From Parabacteroides sp. AM08-6 (lineage in GTDB: Bacteria > Bacteroidota > Bacteroidia > Bacteroidales > Tannerellaceae), in assembly GCF_003473295.1 (NCBI RefSeq), contig NZ_QRMP01000001.1, positions 372,001 to 436,000 of the forward strand: DNA of 64,000 nt. Reading direction: 5' to 3'. The notes beneath the pieces were generated by a model, which made no database searches, was not told where the DNA came from, and was given only the letters and a program-made list of their open reading frames with translations. How positions within the stretch are numbered: the first letter of the stretch is position 1; each line of letters starts with the position of its first letter. Both the position numbers and the translations under genes were made by a program. This document shows, piece after piece, positions 54,487-63,200 of this stretch.

Positions 54487-55101
54487 TTATAAAGCCTCTG
54501 CAAATGCCGCAAACATACAACTCCAGGAAGAGGCTCCACTATCGGCATAACCGATGGAACGCTCTCCATAATTACGGGCACGGCCGAAATTTGCTTTCAT
54601 ATCGACTGTAGCGGCAGTGCCGTCGAGAGCGGCTTTTGCTCCGGCTTCAAGAATTTCCTTGATGTCGGCGGAGTCGCTGTTTTCGATAGCTTCGACTGCC
54701 GGGATAAGCGCATCCATCATGGTCTTATCTCCTTTTCCGGCTTTCGTCTGCTTTTGTACATTGGCAAGACCGCCGGCAAACATGGCTTTTACAGCAACGG
54801 CATCCAGTTCCGTTCCCGAAACTGTATCGCTCATGCCGAGGAAAAAGGCTCCCAATAGCGTGCTGGTCGAACCGCTCACCTGAAGCATCACATCAAATCC
54901 CATATCATTCAACATTGCCTTGAACTCCGTTCCTTTTTGAGCCGTCGCGACAATAGCCGACATAGCCGTCACGATGGCTTGTCCATGATCGCCGTCGCCG
55001 ATGACTGCATCCAGTTTGGAAAATTCCTCTTCGCGCTCTTTAATATGCCTTAGCGCGTTGTTCAGCATAATTTTGAAATTGTCGATAGTCAGTGTTTTCA
55101 T
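54487..55101 (-). CDS. dhaL: Dihydroxyacetone kinase subunit DhaL-like (nucleotide-binding)
   Basis: The 204-residue helical-barrel protein holds the nucleotide site: DAVIGDGDHG with Asp31, Asp36 and Asp38 (the Mg-ADP ligands D30, D35 and D37 of E. coli DhaL), GSTSTLLGAFFLG, GKGDKTMMDAL and the C-terminal GRARNYGERSIGYADSGASS. No DhaM-type phosphodonor or PTS gene is near, so either ATP is used directly or a distant donor exists. It lies 12 nt after dhaK. DhaKL-type kinases also act on other small ketoses such as erythrulose. Confidence 0.9.
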   Translation of the reverse strand: MKTLTIDNFKIMLNNALRHIKEREEEFSKLDAVIGDGDHGQAIVTAMSAIVATAQKGTEFKAMLNDMGFDVMLQVSGSTSTLLGAFFLGMSDTVSGTELDAVAVKAMFAGGLANVQKQTKAGKGDKTMMDALIPAVEAIENSDSADIKEILEAGAKAALDGTAATVDMKANFGRARNYGERSIGYADSGASSWSCMFAAFAEAL

Positions 55102-55113
55102 ACGTTGAAGTTA

Positions 55114-56130
55114 TTATTTACCGATAGTTGTCCAATACGGAGCATCCGAGCGCTTGTTTTTCAAATAATCGATATGGTCATCATCGAGGATTGCCATAAT
55201 CATCTGGAAGCCGGCCTGTTCCTGTACGGTCAGGATTTCCTGGATACGGCTGAAAGCGACCTGCAGACCACGTTCCTTCAGCTCCATATAGGCTTTCCGG
55301 AAGATGATATTCAGCTCCATATGGGTAGTAGCCCCTACTCCGTTGATGATAAGCATCATCTTGTCTCCCTCTTTCGGTTGGAGTTGCCGGCAGAGCAGGT
55401 CGACCATTTCAGCAGCTGTTTCGTCGGCAGATACCAGCGGTTTCTGTCCGCCTCCACCTTCACCGTGCTGCCCCATGCCGATTTCCATAATACCGGCCGG
55501 CAAGTCGGTGATGACTCCTCCGTTTTGCGGATGTGTGCATGAACGCATGGCAACGGCCAATGTAGCCAACTGCTTATTAAAACGTTCGCCTATTTCAATC
55601 AATTCGTCCAGCGATTTGCCCTCTTCGGCGGCAGCTCCCAATATCTTATACAAGGGGACGCAACCGGCCAAGCCGCGACGGTCGTCATTGTTGGCTCCGA
55701 TACCGGCACTGATGTCGTCGTGTGTCAGGATTTGCTTGACTTTGATACCGACACGTTCGGCCAGTTGGCAGGCCATGTTGGCACTCATCACATCACCGGA
55801 ATGGTTCAGTACGACAAGCAGAATACCGGCTTCGCGCTTCATCAGTTGCAAGGCCTGAAACAGACGCTGTGCCCCGGGAGCGGCAAAGATATCTCCGACA
55901 ACGGAGCAGTCCAGCATTCCTTCGCCTACAAAGCCGCTTAGAGCCGGTTCGTGGCCGGAACCTCCTAAGGTAACGATTGCTACTTTGTCCTCGCTTTTCG
56001 GGTTCGCACGGACTACAATATTCTCGCCGCCCAATTTCACCTGGTCCGGATAAGCCAATACATAACCTTCCAACAGTTCGGGAGTCACTTGTTCGGGATT
56101 ATTTATGAATTTTGTTTTAATGTCTGACAT
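55114..56130 (-). CDS. dhaK: Dihydroxyacetone kinase subunit DhaK-like (substrate-binding)
   Basis: The 338-residue protein carries the ketose-binding residues: His60 in LGGSGHEP, Asp113 in HSGDVMSAN and His222 in MGQHGEG, equal to H56, D109 and H218 of E. coli DhaK; the last forms a hemiaminal with the substrate carbonyl. HGEPG of DhaK is HGEGG here, and the GDV loop differs (SANMA rather than NFGLA), which could change substrate. The start at 56130 follows AAGGAGG, an exceptionally strong ribosome binding site for this phylum; an earlier in-frame start would overlap the VOC gene. Confidence 0.9.
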   Translation of the reverse strand: MSDIKTKFINNPEQVTPELLEGYVLAYPDQVKLGGENIVVRANPKSEDKVAIVTLGGSGHEPALSGFVGEGMLDCSVVGDIFAAPGAQRLFQALQLMKREAGILLVVLNHSGDVMSANMACQLAERVGIKVKQILTHDDISAGIGANNDDRRGLAGCVPLYKILGAAAEEGKSLDELIEIGERFNKQLATLAVAMRSCTHPQNGGVITDLPAGIMEIGMGQHGEGGGGQKPLVSADETAAEMVDLLCRQLQPKEGDKMMLIINGVGATTHMELNIIFRKAYMELKERGLQVAFSRIQEILTVQEQAGFQMIMAILDDDHIDYLKNKRSDAPYWTTIGK

Positions 56131-56155
56131 GGTATTTTCCTCCTTATGTTTGTTA

Positions 56156-56470
56156 TTATTTAATTTCCATAATCTCGATGGCAATGCCTTCTTCCTCGAT
56201 AAACGCGATAGTCAAATGTTCGTCGCAGGGAGCCGGGCCGAAAATAACCTTTTTGCCTTTCAGTTCTTCTTCAATCGAGGGGACGGTGTAAGCAATATGT
56301 CCCTGTGTTTGTACCAGTTCGGGCAGACAACTGCCTGCTTCAAACTTCAGAAATTCGATACGGTTCGGGCTCTGATTGTAATCGGTCAGCCAGACATTCA
56401 AACCTTCGTTCAAAATAGCGCCTTCTTTCTTTTCGGTAGTTACGATACCGATGTGATTAAATGTTCTCAT
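56156..56470 (-). CDS. VOC-superfamily protein (glyoxalase/epimerase-like)
   Basis: The 104-residue protein has the vicinal-oxygen-chelate pattern FNHIGIVT, with a metal-type His, FEAGSCLPEL, GHIAYTV with a second His, and a C-terminal EGIAIEIMEIK carrying a Glu. It is a short single-module VOC like methylmalonyl-CoA epimerases, glyoxalase I or small isomerases. Its place directly before dhaK (25 nt) suggests an isomerase or epimerase for the same sugar phosphate. The exact reaction is not known. Confidence 0.82.
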   Translation of the reverse strand: MRTFNHIGIVTTEKKEGAILNEGLNVWLTDYNQSPNRIEFLKFEAGSCLPELVQTQGHIAYTVPSIEEELKGKKVIFGPAPCDEHLTIAFIEEEGIAIEIMEIK

Positions 56471-56560
56471 AAGTAATCAATTTTAAGTTTATAAATATTC
56501 ATTGTTTATTTCAGTTTTCAATCTTCCGTCTTCCGGCAAAACCCTCGGGAAGAGCTAAGA

Positions 56561-56588
56561 GATGCTTTTGCTTCCAAACGAAAGCATC
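56561..56588. repeat. Hairpin between the CcsBA gene and the VOC gene
   Basis: GATGCTTT (56561-56568) pairs with AAAGCATC (56581-56588) around a 12-nt loop, 5 nt past the ccsBA stop on the minus strand. There is no U tract, so termination would be partial. No -7 box is evident in the rest of 56471-56593, so the VOC gene may depend on read-through. Confidence 0.45.
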
Positions 56589-56593
56589 CCTTA

Positions 56594-59026
56594 TCACAAT
56601 TTCTTCCATTTCCTTCCGGAAATACAAGCCAAGACAATCACCACCCCGAAAGTGACATAGAGATATGTAAATATCCCGTGAACATTATCGTTTTGTCCAT
56701 ACGAATGCATACCGCTCAGGAAATAATTCACCCCGAAAAAGGTCATCAATACCGAAGCAAAGGCTACGACCGAGGTAAAATTGAACAACCACGGATTGTT
56801 CCAACGTTTCACCAAGTGAAGGTGTGTCACAACGGCATACACGACCATTGTAATCAGCGCCCAAGTCTCTTTCGGGTCCCACCCCCAGTAGCGTCCCCAC
56901 GATTCGTTTGCCCAAACAGCACCGAGAAATGTCCCGACCGTCATCAGTGCCAGTCCCACCAGCAACGACATTTCGTTTACAATACTCAATTCCCGGATAC
57001 GGGCTTTCAGGATAACTGCATTTTTCTTTCCGGAGATGCTCATCATCAGCATATTTGTCAAACCAATCAGGCAACTGATACCGAAAAAGCCGTAAGCCGC
57101 CACGATAACGGCCACATGAAACATCAACCACGGTGATTTCAGCACCGGGACAAGCGGATTAATCTCCGGGTCCATCCAATTCAAGCCGGACACAAAAAGA
57201 ATGATGCCTCCGAACAGCGTAGCCAATGCCAACGTAATGCGGCTGCGACGCACAAACAGCAATCCAGCCAGTACCGTTGCCCATGCCACATAAACCATTA
57301 TCTCATACGAATTGCTCCACGGTGCATAGCCTCCGATATACCAGCGTATTCCCATTCCGAACATGTGGAAATGGAATACCACCAATATACCGATTCCCAG
57401 CAGCCATGCCGTTATCTTTGTCCAACGTTGTTGACTGAACAACATAATAAAAGAGAAGATAAGCAGTAATCCGCCTAAAATCAGATAGCCAATCTTACAA
57501 TAGCGAAATACATCCATCCGGTTGTATTTTAATTCCGCCTGGATGCGTTTGGGACTAATATCGAGTGTTTTGTTTTTAGCCTGTTGATAGGTCGAAATCA
57601 TGCCGGCCACTTCATCAGCCTTGCTCCAGTCTCCCTTTTTTAAAGCAGTTTGCACCTCAGACAGATACCAATCCATAATATGAGAAACGAATATCGAATC
57701 TTTGCCGCTGAAGCCGGACAAATCGTCGCCCGGCGCATACCATTTGTGATTCGGGTCATCCTCCTTCGGGAAGAGGTTTAGCATTTGATGGCTGATGAGC
57801 AGATGGAAGATATTGATTTGCTCGTCCAGTTTCATCAAATCTTTGTCGAAACGAGTACGTTGGGCAGGCATTTTATTATAAGCCTCTTCCAACTTTTGTT
57901 GCAATTTGTAATTACCGTTTGCGTCGATTACCTGGATATAGGCGCATTCGCCATCCGTCAGGTCGAAATAATTAGCCAGTTCGGGGTTGGAAAGAGCGAT
58001 AAACGGAACACGCATCCACATGTCCGGCATCGCCAAAAGGCTCAAAAGGAACTGGTCGGAATTGAGTGTGCCTATCTTATCAGACTTATGCAATTTACGA
58101 AGCACTTCGGACGAGAAAGTGTTGATTGGCATCATACGTCCCTTGCTCGATTGTATAGGCAGCGCACCAAAACGGGCTGCATGCTCCGGATTTATCTGAT
58201 ACTTCTGTATGACATCCAGCATGGGCGATGTCTTTTCTTTCGCTCCTGCTTCCATCGACAAGGCAAGCAAAACGAGAACGATGGCAGTTGTACCTGTTGC
58301 CGCCCGCAGTTCTTTCAACCGACGACTCAGACGCATGAAACGGGAGTCTTTCCCGATGAGACTTAGAATAAGGCCAATCACCAAAAGCAGATAGCCTGTA
58401 TAAGTTATACTCCGTCCGGCCAAATCACGGCTGACGGAAAGAATAGTACCCTGTTCGTCCTTGTCATACGAAGCCTGGAAGAAACGGTAACCTTTTACAT
58501 CCAATACGTTATTCATATATATCCGTTCACGATGGGTCTGGCCGTCCACATGGACCAACACTTCGCTTTCATAAGCCGAAGGACTGGTTGAACCGGGATA
58601 ACGGGTTAAAGTAAATTTCACAAGTTCTACGGAAAAGGGTAAGGTATGAAAATAAGAGTTATCGGAAGTACGGACGGCAATACGATTGCTCGTTTCACCT
58701 TCACGGAGGTGCAAGATGCCTTCTTCGCCGAAAAGGAATGAGGTGAGGGCGCCGAGAAGGATAATGATAAATGCACCATGCACAAGCATCAGTCCCCATT
58801 TACCACGTCGAAGGTATTGGTGTTTGATTGTTGCGGCAATAAAATTGACTACCAGCAGGAACTGGAGCAGGAAAAATAGCGGGGAATAATAAATCATCGC
58901 TTTGGCAGCTACTGTCCCGTGATACTTTTCGACGAAAGTTGCGACGGCCAGGCCAAAGGCGTAAATGAGTAACAAGACGATTGTCGTTACAAAGGAAGAG
59001 ATAAATCTTTCGAGAGTTGCTTTCAT
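56594..59026 (-). CDS. ccsBA: Fused CcsB-CcsA (ResB-ResC) cytochrome c synthase
   Basis: The 810-residue system II protein delivers heme to the periplasm and attaches it to CxxCH apocytochromes. The N-terminal ResB/CcsB part has four membrane helices and a soluble stretch. The C-terminal CcsA part has six to eight helices with the tryptophan-rich WWD-type heme site (SWGRYWGWDPKETWALI). A long central periplasmic segment (about 270-480) separates them. The start at 59026 (MKATLER) was preferred to an in-frame ATG at 59056. It follows the diheme multidomain protein, its probable client. Confidence 0.9.
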   Translation of the reverse strand: MKATLERFISSFVTTIVLLLIYAFGLAVATFVEKYHGTVAAKAMIYYSPLFFLLQFLLVVNFIAATIKHQYLRRGKWGLMLVHGAFIIILLGALTSFLFGEEGILHLREGETSNRIAVRTSDNSYFHTLPFSVELVKFTLTRYPGSTSPSAYESEVLVHVDGQTHRERIYMNNVLDVKGYRFFQASYDKDEQGTILSVSRDLAGRSITYTGYLLLVIGLILSLIGKDSRFMRLSRRLKELRAATGTTAIVLVLLALSMEAGAKEKTSPMLDVIQKYQINPEHAARFGALPIQSSKGRMMPINTFSSEVLRKLHKSDKIGTLNSDQFLLSLLAMPDMWMRVPFIALSNPELANYFDLTDGECAYIQVIDANGNYKLQQKLEEAYNKMPAQRTRFDKDLMKLDEQINIFHLLISHQMLNLFPKEDDPNHKWYAPGDDLSGFSGKDSIFVSHIMDWYLSEVQTALKKGDWSKADEVAGMISTYQQAKNKTLDISPKRIQAELKYNRMDVFRYCKIGYLILGGLLLIFSFIMLFSQQRWTKITAWLLGIGILVVFHFHMFGMGIRWYIGGYAPWSNSYEIMVYVAWATVLAGLLFVRRSRITLALATLFGGIILFVSGLNWMDPEINPLVPVLKSPWLMFHVAVIVAAYGFFGISCLIGLTNMLMMSISGKKNAVILKARIRELSIVNEMSLLVGLALMTVGTFLGAVWANESWGRYWGWDPKETWALITMVVYAVVTHLHLVKRWNNPWLFNFTSVVAFASVLMTFFGVNYFLSGMHSYGQNDNVHGIFTYLYVTFGVVIVLACISGRKWKKL

Positions 59027-59192
59027 TTGTTTTCTTATTAAAGAGAATATAAACATACCCGGCAGTCGGAGAATAAAGACTACACTGATGCGACAAATTT
59101 ACACAGATAAATCAATTGGTGAAATACTCTGCGACAATCTTGCCACATCAGTGTTGTCTATCATTCATAAATAATATTTATATCTCCTTTTT

Positions 59193-62100
59193 TCATTCGT
59201 CTTCAATAATGACACGGAAGCCCACATTGAACACGGTCTGATACGGATAATAAGCCTTGCGGGTATAAGCTGTCGCGTATTTCGGACGTTCGATGTACGA
59301 ACCACCGCGAACCACTTTGTACTCGGATGTTCCTTTCGCCTTTTCCGTGTAGGGATATGGCAGATAATCCGAACGGGTCCATTCGGCAACATTCCCGTGC
59401 ATGTTATACAAACCGAACGGGTTGGCCTGATAACATTTTTCTCCGGTCTGAACCAGATTTCCGTCATCTACATTCTCCTCTTTCGGCAGGAAGATGTAGT
59501 ATTTATACCAGAATGCAGTTTTCGGCATCGGCTGCGGATCGATACCGCTAACAGCCAACTTGAGTGTCGTTTTGTCCGCCAAATTCTCGTATTTACCGAA
59601 ATCCGTATTCAGATTGCCATACCAGAAATCTTCACCGCTTCCGGCACGACAAGCCCATTCCCATTGGGCTTCGGTTGGAAGCGTAATGTTCAACCCGGTC
59701 TTTTCGCTTAGCTGTTTACAATACTCCATTGCGGAGTTATAGCTGACACGGATAACCGGCTGCTCCGGTTTATTGGCCGGATAACCTTGGTTGACATGAT
59801 CTTTCCATTGCTGGTCTACGTAGCGACTGTCGTGTTCAGGGAATATTACCCGATATTGTTCGTTGGTCACTTCCATTTCACCCATCCAGAAAGCTTTGTC
59901 GATTTTTACTTTGGAAGTAGGATAACAATCCTTCTGTCCGTGATAACTACCCATGACGAACTGTCCGGCAGGGATACGAACGAAGGTCATCTTGATGCCC
60001 GGAGCCAGCTCTATCTCTTTACGAGTTGACTTTTCGTCGGCTAACATAGCTTTGATAGCTGTTGCATCGAATGGCCATCCTTTTACCTTCAGCGACTTTT
60101 CCTTTACAGGCGGCTCTTTTTCCGGCATAACCGGAGTAATCGGACCTTTCGACTTCAAGTAGTCCGCGTAGTCGGCAATTTCTTTCTTCCAGTCCACACC
60201 CGCTTCGTTCGCATATTTATCCGTCAATTCCTTACGACGAGCTATCTGGTCGAAGCCCTGATAAGGGAAATCCGTCAAAACATTGGCATTGAAATAACCT
60301 TTATCCGGAGCATTATAGTCAATCCAGTTGTAAAGTGTTTTCCATTCGGCATCCGTCAGCTTAACATTATGGTGTCCTTTCTTCAGTAAACGTACCAGTT
60401 CGCTGGTGTTCGGATGATATTCGTATGGATGGAGTACAACCATATCGCCTTCGCCTCCTTGACGATGGATATAAGGATGAAAATTCAGGTAAGAAGTACC
60501 GTATCCCAACTCGTCTTTCTTTCCGCCACGCAAATCGAATGCTTTCTCTCCGTTATGACAAGCGATACAGGCACGATCCAGAATAGGCTGTATCTCCAAA
60601 TCGAAAGTGAACGAACGAACGCCTCCTTCGGGAGCTTTCAGTACATGGGGAGCTTTTTGTGAAGCCATTACGCGTTTGGGTATAGGTATTTGATTCTGGT
60701 CTTCATGGCAACCGATACACGATACGACCTCACCCGGCTGACCGGTCAACCAGCTACGCATCCATTGGATGGCAACCCCGTCTTTGTCGATTGGCTGGAT
60801 GGATATCGGAGTATTAGCCGGTATCTTGAAGATAGCAGAACCGTCTTCTTCCACTGGAACCGTACCCAGTAGACGTTTGATATCCCAACCACTTTGGATA
60901 CCGTGCCAGTTATGGTCGGAAGTAGTCTTTACATAAGCATATTCGTAGGCATGCAGACGAAGTTCTTTGACTGTTCCGCGGGGGATACCGCGAAGACCCT
61001 CGCCCTGATAAATATCCTGGATAAATACCGTCGCTTCTTTATCTCCCAGCTTTACACGGTCAGGAATTGCCGGCGGTGTTGTCGTTTTACGAACTGCTAT
61101 CGGACTGATATATCCCTCGCCTTCCGTTTTCATCAGGCAAGTAACATTATCATAGATATCTACCAAATACAATCCCCAAAGAGATTGAGGGTCGAGCTTG
61201 GCAGCAACCAGAAAGTATTTATCGTCTAATGCCGTCGGTTTTATAAATTGCGGCCATACACCATTAACCAATTCGTCTTTTATCAGTTCGACAACCGGAC
61301 GGTTGCGATGAGGTATCTCTTGCAACATACCAGCCGTACCCTTACGTGCTTTTGTCGGATCGAAAATAATCAGACGGCCGGAGCGGGCAATGCCGTGGTG
61401 TCCGGAAATAACGCCGATAAAAGCAGATGAATGTCCGGGTAAAGGTTGTACATCGAACGTACTGTTCGGAAACATCGAACCACTACCATACAAAGCTTTA
61501 TTTTCCGTTCCGTCCGGATTCATGTGCATCACGATACGGGAATAGTAGTGCGTCAAGTCGGTATACTCCCAGCGAGTGTACATCACGCGACCATTATTCA
61601 TAACAACAGGATTCCAGTTAGCATCCTGGTCAAATGTCAAACGGCGCAGGTCTTTTTTTTCCGGAGTATAAAGTATCATATTACCTACAGCGTCATAGCC
61701 ACTTACACAGGGAACTCCCTGGTATCCAATGTTTGAGTTGGCAATAATACGACCATCAGGCAGATAAGTGCCGTCATAAAATTCCAAATCAGGTTCCTCG
61801 TTCTCCACCAATTTTTTGAAGCCGGTTCCGTCCAATTTTACTTCAAATACATTCCAGCGTTTATCCGGTTGTGTCTGAGTAAACATCATGCGATCTCCGT
61901 CCCAGTGCAAACGGAGGTCGGCTATGGAAGAACCATTAGACGGTTTATACACCTGACGCGTGTTGATATCACCACGCAGATTGGATAGTTCCACGATTTC
62001 AGCATCAAAACCTTCACGAGGTGCCGACTCTTGGTTGCTCCAGTTATTAGCCTGCGTTCCTAGTTCAGGAGCCATCGCCTGGCGAGCTTGAGAGCCCAAT

Positions 62101-63185
62101 TTATAACGCACAGCTACCACCTTGTCCGAATCCAGTAACGGATTACCTAACAGAATAGCCCGTTTATTTTCCAAAGCCTTACGAGCATCGCCCATTGCCT
62201 GCTCATTTCCCTGGTAAATACCGTCAAAACCTTTCTGATGAAGTTGTATTAACTCATTGTATAACGGTTCATATTTGGCAACATCATACCCCTTCTGCTT
62301 TTTCATGTCAGCAAAAGCCAGTTTAATGGCATCCATATTCAACCATTCAAGTTCACTTTGAAGCTCATAGACACTCTGCATCTGTTCGAACAGTTCCAAA
62401 TATTTACGGATTTGTGTATCTACATCTTTTTCAGATGCTATCTGCATAATGGTTTTCTTATAAAAATCACCGTCTTTCAGTCTGCCGGCAATTTCTTCCA
62501 CTATTTGTTTTTCAACAGAAGCATCCGGTGTAATCAGCCAAGTCTCCAATCCATCCATAGATGCACTCAGCAGACTTATTTGCGGATATTTAGCTATCAA
62601 CTCATCTCCTATATTTTTAGGAAATACATTCATGGCCTGAAAGAATACACTACCGGTTTGCGAGTCATCATCGATGCCTACTTCTGCTTCGAAACGTACA
62701 TATTTATTATCCACGGGATAAACCAGCATACCGTCGGCATGACAGAATACACCGTGCGGATACAACTTTCCAGCAATATGCAAAGCTTTTTCATAAACAT
62801 TGACATTCATCATTGGACTACCCCAACCGGCTACACCATATTCGTAAGGAATTTCATCCAACCATACGGAAGAACCATCAGCCGCTATCAAGCGTGCGTT
62901 TCCCCATACAGCATGGTCGTAGCTAGAGCCATCGGGTCCTCCGGATGTGATAAGTACAAGCTTCTCAACACCTTTCAGGTCAACCACAAACGGTTCTGCT
63001 TTGTCTTTATGCTTCATATATTTGGAAATGACCGGCATTCCCGCTTTCTGAAGTTCGGACCGCAATTCCGATTTAGCTTTAACCGATGCATCAATCCATG
63101 TTTCCACCTTTTTCTGCTTTGGCCCTGCCAGCATCAAAACAGAGGAAGAAATGAAGAATGAAACGATTAATAAGTATTTATTCAT
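59193..63185 (-). CDS. Secreted multidomain NPCBM/HzsA-like diheme protein with C-terminal FGE-like domain
   Basis: The 1330-residue protein has a signal peptide (to about residue 20), a probable NPCBM carbohydrate-binding module (about 64-180) and a helical linker (about 220-345). A beta-propeller/HzsA-type region follows (about 385-830; HWDGDRMMFTQTQPDKRWNV, RGIPRGTVKELRLHAYEYA). Heme sites are CIGCH at 823-827 and CIACH at 873-877. Last is an FGE-sulfatase fold domain (about 1060-1328; IPAGQFVMGSYHG, NMHGNVAEW, VRGGSY, GFRVI). The two catalytic Cys of true formylglycine-generating enzymes are absent. HzsA-related proteins are oxidoreductases or unknown; the substrate here is unknown. ccsBA follows. 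Confidence 0.82.
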   Translation of the reverse strand: MNKYLLIVSFFISSSVLMLAGPKQKKVETWIDASVKAKSELRSELQKAGMPVISKYMKHKDKAEPFVVDLKGVEKLVLITSGGPDGSSYDHAVWGNARLIAADGSSVWLDEIPYEYGVAGWGSPMMNVNVYEKALHIAGKLYPHGVFCHADGMLVYPVDNKYVRFEAEVGIDDDSQTGSVFFQAMNVFPKNIGDELIAKYPQISLLSASMDGLETWLITPDASVEKQIVEEIAGRLKDGDFYKKTIMQIASEKDVDTQIRKYLELFEQMQSVYELQSELEWLNMDAIKLAFADMKKQKGYDVAKYEPLYNELIQLHQKGFDGIYQGNEQAMGDARKALENKRAILLGNPLLDSDKVVAVRYKLGSQARQAMAPELGTQANNWSNQESAPREGFDAEIVELSNLRGDINTRQVYKPSNGSSIADLRLHWDGDRMMFTQTQPDKRWNVFEVKLDGTGFKKLVENEEPDLEFYDGTYLPDGRIIANSNIGYQGVPCVSGYDAVGNMILYTPEKKDLRRLTFDQDANWNPVVMNNGRVMYTRWEYTDLTHYYSRIVMHMNPDGTENKALYGSGSMFPNSTFDVQPLPGHSSAFIGVISGHHGIARSGRLIIFDPTKARKGTAGMLQEIPHRNRPVVELIKDELVNGVWPQFIKPTALDDKYFLVAAKLDPQSLWGLYLVDIYDNVTCLMKTEGEGYISPIAVRKTTTPPAIPDRVKLGDKEATVFIQDIYQGEGLRGIPRGTVKELRLHAYEYAYVKTTSDHNWHGIQSGWDIKRLLGTVPVEEDGSAIFKIPANTPISIQPIDKDGVAIQWMRSWLTGQPGEVVSCIGCHEDQNQIPIPKRVMASQKAPHVLKAPEGGVRSFTFDLEIQPILDRACIACHNGEKAFDLRGGKKDELGYGTSYLNFHPYIHRQGGEGDMVVLHPYEYHPNTSELVRLLKKGHHNVKLTDAEWKTLYNWIDYNAPDKGYFNANVLTDFPYQGFDQIARRKELTDKYANEAGVDWKKEIADYADYLKSKGPITPVMPEKEPPVKEKSLKVKGWPFDATAIKAMLADEKSTRKEIELAPGIKMTFVRIPAGQFVMGSYHGQKDCYPTSKVKIDKAFWMGEMEVTNEQYRVIFPEHDSRYVDQQWKDHVNQGYPANKPEQPVIRVSYNSAMEYCKQLSEKTGLNITLPTEAQWEWACRAGSGEDFWYGNLNTDFGKYENLADKTTLKLAVSGIDPQPMPKTAFWYKYYIFLPKEENVDDGNLVQTGEKCYQANPFGLYNMHGNVAEWTRSDYLPYPYTEKAKGTSEYKVVRGGSYIERPKYATAYTRKAYYPYQTVFNVGFRVIIEDE

Positions 63186-63200
63186 GGGAGTTGTTTATTA

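Noticed and set aside
53572..56470. Annotating the cluster simply as an lsr (AI-2) operon
   Set aside because: LsrK, LsrG and the Lsr transporter are absent, and LsrF-type folds also serve as other aldolases. Kept as hypothesis only.
57785..58366. A 193-codon plus-strand frame antisense to ccsBA
   Set aside because: Antisense shadow of a clear gene; no start signal and no domain.
62358..63161. A 267-codon plus-strand frame antisense to the 1330-residue gene
   Set aside because: Aromatic and Ile-rich antisense composition, no family features; the sense gene has a full signal peptide and domains here.
59193..63185. Calling the C-terminal domain a formylglycine-generating enzyme
   Set aside because: The catalytic Cys pair region lacks Cys; only the fold is supported.
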